Below are positions 1 through 4,595 of a stretch of 5,851 nucleotides of DNA, one piece after another. The notes under the pieces were generated by a model, which worked only from the letters and a program-made list of their open reading frames with translations, had not been told where the DNA came from and made no database searches. The stretch is from JBHHZM01 sp046758065. Its GTDB lineage: Bacteria; Pseudomonadota; Alphaproteobacteria; JAAXGF01. The stretch lies in NCBI GenBank assembly GCA_046758065.1, contig JBHHZM010000168.1:1-5851 (forward strand). Reading direction: 5' to 3'. The stretch's first letter is position 1, and each line of letters begins with the position of its first letter. A program made the translations under genes and the position numbers.

Positions 1-227
1 CCGCGCGCCGCCGCGCGCAACAGCGCCGCCGGCACCGGCTCGTCGAGCACGGGCGCATAGCGGTCGCGAAGCAGTGCGTTAAGCCGCACCTGCGCCTCGA
101 CCTCTGCGGCGATGTCGGAATGCTCGCCAAGATAGCTCGCGATTTCGGCGCGCCGGTCGGGGTCGAGTCGGTCATCGACGAAGCGGTCGAGATCGGCGTC
201 GCCGACGTTCTGCGGGTTTTGCGTCAT
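1..227 (-). CDS. Probable anti-sigma factor (N-terminal part; gene runs off the left edge)
   Basis: This is the first 75 codons of a gene whose 3' end lies outside the window. The start is ATG at 227-225, preceded by a purine-rich AGAGGG about 4 bases upstream. It overlaps the sigma-factor stop as ATGA, so the two are probably translationally coupled. The visible protein has an acidic helical start (DADLDRFVDDRLD), then a second helix rich in Arg, Ala and Glu, then a VLDEPVPAALL segment. That pattern is typical of the N-terminal sigma-binding part of COG5662-type (RsiW-like, membrane-anchored) anti-sigma factors in Proteobacteria. No Cys is present in the visible part, so it does not show a zinc-binding HxxxCxxC motif. 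A transmembrane helix would be expected further on but cannot be seen. Role as inhibitor of the adjacent ECF sigma factor is inferred from gene order plus this resemblance. Confidence 0.75.
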   Translation of the reverse strand, partial: MTQNPQNVGDADLDRFVDDRLDPDRRAEIASYLGEHSDIAAEVEAQVRLNALLRDRYAPVLDEPVPAALLRAAAR

Positions 228-733
228 TTTACCCTCTCGAGACGGACCGGCCGGTCGCCGGACATCAGGTCGCGCAGCCGCCGGCGCCCGCGGTGAAGAC
301 GCGACATCAGGGTGCCTTCCGGTATGCCGAGCACGTCCGCGGCCTCGCGGTAGGTCATGTCTTCGAGACCGACGAGCAGCACCGCCGCCTTCTGCTCCGC
401 CGGCAGTCGTTCGAGAGCGCGGCCGAGATCGGCGATTTCCGGTCCGCTTTCCTGGGTCGGCGGCACGGCGAGCCGGTGACCCTCGTCCTTCAACGGCACC
501 TCGACCGGGCGACGGCTCCGGCGGCGGACGCCGCTGACAAACTGATTATGCAGAATGGCGAACAGCCAGACCCGGATATCGCGGTCGCGATGGAACAGAT
601 GCGCCCGGCTCCAGGCCCGTTCGAGACAGTCCTGCACCAGATCGTCGGCCCGCGGGGCGTCGCCGGTCAGCGCCCGCGCATAACGGCGCAAGGCGGGAAT
701 CTGCCCGACGATTGGCCTTATAAGGTCCGCCAT
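224..733 (-). CDS. ECF-family RNA polymerase sigma factor
   Basis: A 169-residue group IV (extracytoplasmic function) sigma-70 protein that would direct RNA polymerase to a small regulon. Region 2 spans about residues 12-75, with the core-binding and -10 recognition helix around DDLVQDCLERAW (30-41) and DIRVWLFAILHN (52-63). A short linker (about 76-100) replaces regions 3 and 1.1, as expected for the ECF class. Region 4 is about 103-157, with the helix-turn-helix MTYREAADVLGIPEGTLMSR (126-145) that reads the -35 element. Length is normal for the family. The start is ATG 733-731; an in-frame TGA at 790-788 excludes a longer protein, and a GGGGAG purine run lies 12 bases upstream. The last codons overlap the anti-sigma start. 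A candidate self-controlled promoter lies about 110 bases upstream. The inducing signal and ECF subgroup cannot be assigned from the sequence alone. Confidence 0.94.
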   Translation of the reverse strand: MADLIRPIVGQIPALRRYARALTGDAPRADDLVQDCLERAWSRAHLFHRDRDIRVWLFAILHNQFVSGVRRRSRRPVEVPLKDEGHRLAVPPTQESGPEIADLGRALERLPAEQKAAVLLVGLEDMTYREAADVLGIPEGTLMSRLHRGRRRLRDLMSGDRPVRLERVK

Positions 734-840
734 GGGCGCTTGCGTCTCCCCGGAGGCGGGCGCCGTTCGTCGCGCCGCCTCGCCGTTTCACCGTTCGACC
801 GCGACCGCCCGGTCCGACGTCGCGAATCTCCTCGTTACTT

Positions 841-870
841 GATATACGCCCGTGGCACGAGTTTATTCCC
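841..870 (-). promoter_or_regulatory. Candidate ECF-type (autoregulatory) promoter of the sigma/anti-sigma operon
   Basis: Read on the minus strand, GGGAATAAAC (870-861) is followed by CGTATATC (848-841). Taking GGAAT as -35 core and CGTAT as -10 core, the spacer is 16 bases, the spacing normal for ECF promoters, and a GGAA-type -35 is the hallmark of ECF recognition. A transcript would begin near 836 and carry a leader of about 100 bases before the sigma ATG. The leader also contains a GC-rich inverted repeat (755-779, about 8 bp with a one-base bulge and an 8-base loop). ECF sigma genes commonly control themselves, which is why this is proposed. No transcript data support it here. Confidence 0.5.
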
Positions 871-916
871 GTCGCCCGCTCCTGCCAACGGGGGGGCGAT
901 GCGGCGCGGGCCTCCG

Positions 917-1774
917 CTATCGCCACAGGCCGGCGACGATCGCGAGGTAGTCGGGGTCTTCGGGGTCGAGCAGCCCGTGGCGGACGAAGAAATCGATGTT
1001 GACGAGGTTGCAGTTGAACTTGAACTCGGCGCTGTCGCGCGTCACCGTCATCACGCGCTCGACCGGCCACAGGTAAAAATCGTCGATCTCGCCGTCGCAA
1101 GGACGCGGCGTGAAGCCGGGCGGCAGTTCGAGATCGTAGACGAACTGCACGTCGGGCTTGAGGCCGTCGGCGGTCTCGTGGCAATAGCCGATCGCGCCGA
1201 CCGCGACGGCCCGGGCCGCGAGTTCGGGCGGCACCCCGGCTTCTTCGCCGCATTCCTTGACCACGTTTTCCTTGAGACCGAGACCGATCGGCTGACCGCC
1301 GGCGACGAAGTTGTCGAGCATGCCGGGATAGGTCGGCTTGTCCTTCGCCCGCCTTGCAATCCACATGCCCAACCGACCCCCCTCGCGGACGAAGCCGTTG
1401 ACATGCACCCCGTAGGAGCGCACGCCGAACAGCGGGATCGCCGCGCGTTCCATCTGCAGCAGCGGTTCGGCGCCGAAGCCGCGGGCCACCGGGTACATCT
1501 CGCCGCGCCAGGCGGGAACCGCGCCGTCGGCGGCGAGCCGGCGGAGAACCACATCGACGGCGCTCGACCGTTCGTAAAACGAACGCAGTTTCGGCGCGAG
1601 CGCGACGCCGTCGCCGGTGACGATGAAGGTCTCGGGAAAGGCGGCGAGACGGCGGGCGAACGGCCGCTTGACCCAGCCGAACCGCTCGCCGTCGATGACG
1701 AACGGCGCGAAACGGCCGAGGTCGTGGGCGTTGCATTCTGCGATACGGTCGAGGAAGCTCACCGGGATCTCCAT
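917..1774 (-). CDS. DUF4743-Nudix hydrolase (probable damaged-thiamin-diphosphate phosphatase)
   Basis: A 285-residue two-part protein. Residues about 1-110 match the DUF4743 pattern (PFVIDGERFGWV at 25-36, a tryptophan-containing WRGEMYPV at 89-96). Residues about 111-260 form a Nudix fold with conserved FGVRSYGVHVNGFV (116-129) and LDNFVAGGQP (153-162). The Nudix box is 159-181: the metal-binding end is KECGEEAGV (173-181), with Glu174, Glu177 and Glu178 in place. Lys173 replaces the usual Arg, and Leu165 sits where the canonical Gx5E glutamate would be. This architecture is that of yeast YJR142W and plant Nudix20/24, reported to hydrolyse oxo- and oxy-thiamin diphosphate, toxic damaged cofactor forms. 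Transfer of that activity to this protein is by homology only. The ATG at 1774 is the only usable start, since a stop lies about 20 bases upstream in frame. No clear Shine-Dalgarno is seen. It is divergent from the acetyltransferase gene and 183 bases upstream of the sigma gene on the same strand. Confidence 0.9.
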   Translation of the reverse strand: MEIPVSFLDRIAECNAHDLGRFAPFVIDGERFGWVKRPFARRLAAFPETFIVTGDGVALAPKLRSFYERSSAVDVVLRRLAADGAVPAWRGEMYPVARGFGAEPLLQMERAAIPLFGVRSYGVHVNGFVREGGRLGMWIARRAKDKPTYPGMLDNFVAGGQPIGLGLKENVVKECGEEAGVPPELAARAVAVGAIGYCHETADGLKPDVQFVYDLELPPGFTPRPCDGEIDDFYLWPVERVMTVTRDSAEFKFNCNLVNIDFFVRHGLLDPEDPDYLAIVAGLWR

Positions 1775-1788
1775 TTGCCGCGCGGCGA

Positions 1789-1799
1789 TTGACTGTCAA
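1789..1799. repeat. Perfect short palindrome TTGACTGTCAA between divergent genes
   Basis: Two 5-base arms (TTGAC and GTCAA) surround one T in the 75-base gap between the Nudix and acetyltransferase starts. Each arm reads as a -35-like TTGACT or TTGACA, on the plus and minus strand respectively. On the minus strand, however, a -10 at normal spacing would fall on the Nudix start codon, and on the plus strand no good -10 follows at 16-18 bases. It may be a small operator or chance. Confidence 0.3.
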
Positions 1800-1849
1800 C
1801 CCGAAGCTCTGATGTGGCCCAGCCGCCCGGCGCTGTAAAGTCGAAAGCG

Positions 1850-2395
1850 ATGCGCCACGCCATTCTCGAAACGACGCGCCTGCGTCTGAGGCCGCTCGTT
1901 CCCGCCGATCTCGACGCCTGGCTCGCCATGGATCTCGACCCGGACGTGCGGCGTTACCTCTTCCCCCACGACCCGCCGACGCCCGAAGCGCACCGCGCGG
2001 TCCTCCACCACCAGCTCGTCACCGGCTGGCCGGCGGAGGGCGGCGTATGGACGGTCGAATGGAAGGAAACCCCCGGCTTTCTCGGTTGGTGCGGCCTGTT
2101 TCCGCTCGAAGACACCGGCCTGATCGAGATCGGCTACCGTTATATCCGCGCGGTCTGGGGCCGGGGCGTCGCGACCGAGGCGGGCGGCGCGGTGCTCGAT
2201 CACGGGTTTTCGGGCTTCGGATTCGACCCGATCGTCGCGGTCTGCCACCCGCAAAACCACGCCTCGCGGCGGGTGCTCGAAAAGCTCGGCTTCGCGACCG
2301 AGGGTGCGGCCTTCCATTACGGCCTGACGGTCGCCTGCTACCGCCTGCGCCGTGCCGACTACCGCGCCGCGCGCGCCGCGAAGGACGGGCCATAG
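1850..2395 (+). CDS. GNAT-family N-acetyltransferase, RimJ/RimL type
   Basis: A 181-residue acetyl-CoA-dependent acyltransferase of the Acetyltransf_3 (RimJ/RimL-like) group. It opens with ETTRLRLRPLVPADLDAW (7-24), the usual first strand and helix. A central strand GLIEIGYRYI (90-99) leads into the acetyl-CoA pyrophosphate loop VWGRGVATEA (102-111), with the expected G-x-G-x-A-T-E-A pattern. The late HPQNHASRRVLEKLGF (133-148) has the Asn and the LEKLGF signature typical of these enzymes. Length is standard. ATG at 1850 is chosen because family homology begins right after it; an in-frame GTG at 1814 would add 12 residues unlike the family. The ribosome site is weak. Substrate is unknown: members modify ribosomal protein N-termini, other proteins or small molecules. 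Its stop lies 6 bases from the ecm stop on the opposite strand, with no terminator between. Confidence 0.92.
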   Translation: MRHAILETTRLRLRPLVPADLDAWLAMDLDPDVRRYLFPHDPPTPEAHRAVLHHQLVTGWPAEGGVWTVEWKETPGFLGWCGLFPLEDTGLIEIGYRYIRAVWGRGVATEAGGAVLDHGFSGFGFDPIVAVCHPQNHASRRVLEKLGFATEGAAFHYGLTVACYRLRRADYRAARAAKDGP

Positions 2396-2401
2396 GGCTC
2401 C

Positions 2402-4420
2402 TTACGCCGCGTCCTTTCGCCCCCGGTCAACGAGCTCGACGATATCGTCGACGATGGCGGTCAGATCGTAGTCCCTGGGGGTGTAGACGCGGGCGACGCC
2501 GGCCTCGGCGAGCGCCGCGGCGTCGGGCCCGGGGATGATGCCGCCGACCACGACCGGGACCTCGCCGAGACCGAGCGCGGCGAGCCGGTCGAGCACCGCG
2601 GCGACGAGCTCACGATGCGAGCCCGAAAGGATCGACAGACCGACCACGTGCACGGCCTCTTCGAGCGCGGCGTTGGCGATCTGCCCGGGGGTCAGCCGGA
2701 TGCCTTCGTAGACCACCTCGAAGCCGCAGTCGCGGGCGCGCAAGGCGATCTGCTCGGCCCCGTTCGAGTGGCCGTCGAGCCCCGGCTTGGCGACCAGCAG
2801 CTTGAGCCGGCGTCCGAGCCGCGCCGATACCGTCTCGACCCGCGCGCGCACCTCGGCGAGCGCCGCGGCATCGGCCGCCGGAACGACCGCCCCGACGCCG
2901 GTCGGCGCGCGGTACTCGCCGAAGACCTCGCGCAGGGCGCCGGCCCATTCGCCGGTGGTGACCCCGGCGTGCGCGCAGGCGATCGACGGCTCCATCACGT
3001 TGCGCCCGTCGCGCGCCGCCGCGCGCAAGCCGCCGAGCGCCGCCACCACGGCGCCCGCGTCGCGACCGTCGCGCCACGCCGCGACCCGCGCGACCTGCTC
3101 GGCCTCGGCGCCCGGAGCAACGTCGAGAACGTCCGCTCCGCCGGCGCCGAGCGGCGCAGGCGCGCTCTCGGTATAGGCGTTGACGCCGACCACCACCTGC
3201 TCGCCCGATTCGATCGCGGCGACGCGGCGGGCGTGCGCCGCGACCAGCGCCTCCTTCATGTAGCCCGATTCGACCGCGGCGACCGCGCCGCCCATGCCTT
3301 CGATGCGATCGAGCTCGCTACGCGCCTCGCGCTTGAGCGCGGCGACCTTGTCGGCAACCACGCGGCTGCCGGCGAAAACGTCGTCGTATTCGAGGATGTC
3401 GGTCTCGAAGGCGACGATCTGCTGGAGACGCAGGCTCCACTGCTGGTCCCACGACCGCGGCAGGCCGAGCGCCTCGTTCCAGGCGGGAAGCTGCACGGCG
3501 CGGGCGCGGGCGTCCTTCGACATCACCACCGCGAGCATTTCGAGCAGGATGCGGTAGACGTTGTTTTCGGGCTGCTGCTCGGTCAGACCCAGCGAGTTGA
3601 CCTGCACGCCGTAGCGGAAGCGCCTGAGCTTTGCGTCGGCGACGCCGTAACGCTCGCGTCCGATCTCGTCCCAAAGCTCGGTGAAGGCGCGCAGCTTGCA
3701 GATTTCGGTGATCAGCCTGAGCCCGGCGTTGACGAAGAAGCTGACCCGGCCGAAAACCGGCGCGAACCCGGCGGCGGGCATGCGCTCCGCGTCGCGCACC
3801 GCGTCGAGCACCGCGACCGCGTTGGCGAGCGCGAAGGCAAGCTCCTGCACCGGCGTCGCCCCGGCCTCCTGCAAATGGTACGAGCAGACGTTGATCGGGT
3901 TCCACTTCGGTATCTCGCGACAGGCGAAGGCGATGGTGTTGGCGGTGAGCCGCATGCTCGGGCCGGGCGGAAAGATGTAGGTGCCGCGCGAGAGATATTC
4001 CTTGAGAATGTCGTTCTGCACCGTTCCCGACAGCGCCGTGCGCTCGATTCCCCGGCGTTCGGCGAGCGCGACGTAGAGCGCGAGCAGCCAGGCCGCGGTG
4101 GCGTTGATCGTCATCGAGGTGTTCATGCGATCGAGCGGGATGTCCTCGAACAGCGTTGCCATGTCGCCGAGATGGCTGACCGGCACGCCGACCTTGCCGA
4201 CCTCGCCCTTGCTGAGCGGATGGTCGGGGTCGTAGCCGGTCTGCGTCGGCAGGTCGAAGGCGACCGAAAGCCCGGTCTGGCCGCGCGCCAGGTTGTCGCG
4301 ATAGAGCCGGTTCGAGGCCGCGGCCGAGGAATGGCCGGCGTAGGTGCGCATGATCCAGGGCCGATCGCGCCGGCCGGCCGGCCGCGCCGAAGTCGCTTTC
4401 GTCGTCGTCCCGTCGCCCAT
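2402..4420 (-). CDS. ecm: Ethylmalonyl-CoA mutase, adenosylcobalamin-dependent (MeaA)
   Basis: A 672-residue cytoplasmic enzyme that converts (2R)-ethylmalonyl-CoA to (2S)-methylsuccinyl-CoA in the ethylmalonyl-CoA pathway. The TIM-barrel catalytic domain (about 20-400) carries RTYAGHS (25-31), FDLPTQTGYD (55-64), SGTVQNDILKEYLSRGTY (131-148) and NVCSYHLQEAGAT (177-189). The NVCSYHL form is, from memory, the MeaA/Ecm version, unlike SISGYHMQ in methylmalonyl-CoA mutase. By constant spacing, Tyr27, Arg145 and His182 match Tyr89, Arg207 and His244 of Propionibacterium methylmalonyl-CoA mutase. The C-terminal cobalamin domain (about 536-670) has KPGLDGHSNG (545-554), with Lys545, Asp549 and His551 as the lower cobalt-ligand set, then SILSG (596-600) and GGIIPG (626-631). 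It is shorter at the N-terminus than methylmalonyl-CoA mutase, as Ecm is. ATG 4420 is preferred over an upstream in-frame ATG at 4645, which would run through the promoter region and into ccr. The gene is divergent from ccr, which makes its substrate. Confidence 0.96.
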   Translation of the reverse strand: MGDGTTTKATSARPAGRRDRPWIMRTYAGHSSAAASNRLYRDNLARGQTGLSVAFDLPTQTGYDPDHPLSKGEVGKVGVPVSHLGDMATLFEDIPLDRMNTSMTINATAAWLLALYVALAERRGIERTALSGTVQNDILKEYLSRGTYIFPPGPSMRLTANTIAFACREIPKWNPINVCSYHLQEAGATPVQELAFALANAVAVLDAVRDAERMPAAGFAPVFGRVSFFVNAGLRLITEICKLRAFTELWDEIGRERYGVADAKLRRFRYGVQVNSLGLTEQQPENNVYRILLEMLAVVMSKDARARAVQLPAWNEALGLPRSWDQQWSLRLQQIVAFETDILEYDDVFAGSRVVADKVAALKREARSELDRIEGMGGAVAAVESGYMKEALVAAHARRVAAIESGEQVVVGVNAYTESAPAPLGAGGADVLDVAPGAEAEQVARVAAWRDGRDAGAVVAALGGLRAAARDGRNVMEPSIACAHAGVTTGEWAGALREVFGEYRAPTGVGAVVPAADAAALAEVRARVETVSARLGRRLKLLVAKPGLDGHSNGAEQIALRARDCGFEVVYEGIRLTPGQIANAALEEAVHVVGLSILSGSHRELVAAVLDRLAALGLGEVPVVVGGIIPGPDAAALAEAGVARVYTPRDYDLTAIVDDIVELVDRGRKDAA

Positions 4421-4425
4421 CGCCG

Positions 4426-4431
4426 CCCCCT
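4426..4431 (-). promoter_or_regulatory. Ribosome binding site deciding the ecm start
   Basis: AGGGGG on the minus strand lies 5 bases before ATG 4420-4418. Together with the match of the following residues to the Ecm family, this fixes the start here and not at the longer open frame that begins at 4645. Confidence 0.7.
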
Positions 4432-4478
4432 GATCGCGCCTGCCCGGCGTAGTCGAACGCTCTGCGCCGAGACGCGCC

Positions 4479-4507
4479 AGTATATCCCATTGTGCGACGC
4501 AACAAAA
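4479..4507 (-). promoter_or_regulatory. Candidate ecm promoter
   Basis: On the minus strand TATACT (4484-4479) matches the TATAAT -10 hexamer at five of six positions. With a 17-base spacer the -35 would be TTTTGT (4507-4502), a poor match, so the promoter may need an activator. The transcript would start near 4472 with a leader of about 50 bases. The weak -35 falls partly inside the RamB-like sequence at 4504-4518. Confidence 0.45.
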
Positions 4508-4518
4508 CCTTGCCAAAC
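4504..4518 (+). promoter_or_regulatory. RamB/ScfR-like operator candidate between ecm and ccr
   Basis: AAAACCTTGCCAAAC resembles the RamB site as I recall it from actinobacteria (A/G-rich, then AACTTTGCAAA), differing by one substitution and one inserted C. ScfR-family acyl-CoA-responsive regulators, including RamB- and PccR-type proteins, control acetate and propionate assimilation genes. The sequence lies across the candidate -35 regions of both divergent promoters, where one protein could act on both. The match is imperfect and rests on memory of the consensus. Confidence 0.3.
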
Positions 4519-4538
4519 GGTGTCCGGGTGGGAACAAT
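4510..4538 (+). promoter_or_regulatory. Candidate ccr promoter
   Basis: TTGCCA (4510-4515, five of six to TTGACA) and AACAAT (4533-4538, four of six to TATAAT) are separated by exactly 17 bases. Transcription would start near 4545, giving a leader of about 50 bases that includes the 4554-4575 dyad and the ribosome site at 4583. Confidence 0.45.
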
Positions 4539-4553
4539 CGGTCGTTGGTTTTC

Positions 4554-4575
4554 GCACGGTCCGCCCGGGCCGTGC
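4554..4575. repeat. Near-perfect 22-bp inverted repeat in the ccr leader
   Basis: Outer arms GCACGG (4554-4559) and CCGTGC (4570-4575) pair fully. The next position is a T/G mismatch (a possible U-G pair in RNA), then CCG (4561-4563) and CGG (4566-4568) pair around a two-base centre, CC. It lies between the predicted ccr start point and the ribosome site, so it could be an operator for a dimeric regulator (TetR or GntR type) or a leader hairpin ending 7 bases before the Shine-Dalgarno. There is no U-run after it, so it is not an ordinary terminator. Confidence 0.5.
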
Positions 4576-4582
4576 CGGGTTT

Positions 4583-4587
4583 GGGGA
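4583..4587 (+). promoter_or_regulatory. Ribosome binding site of ccr
   Basis: GGGGA lies 8 bases before ATG 4596, supporting this as the ccr start. The residues that follow soon reach the conserved LYEIGEIPPLGHVP block. Confidence 0.65.
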
Positions 4588-4595
4588 TAAGCGCG

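Noticed and set aside
868..892. A 7-bp hairpin (CCCGTCG/CAACGGG arms) after the Nudix gene as a terminator
   Set aside because: It has an 11-base loop and no U-run on the minus strand, and it overlaps the candidate ECF -35. GC-rich sequence makes such stems common.
293..1792. A 499-codon open frame on the plus strand opposite the sigma and Nudix genes
   Set aside because: It spans two well-supported minus-strand genes and the gap between them, and its low-complexity composition is that of a shadow frame.
4492..4557. Inverted arms GTGCGA (4492-4497) and TCGCAC (4552-4557) flanking the divergent promoters
   Set aside because: Only six bases each, 54 bases apart, and the neighbouring AAAACC/GGTTTT pair is not in register with them; likely chance.
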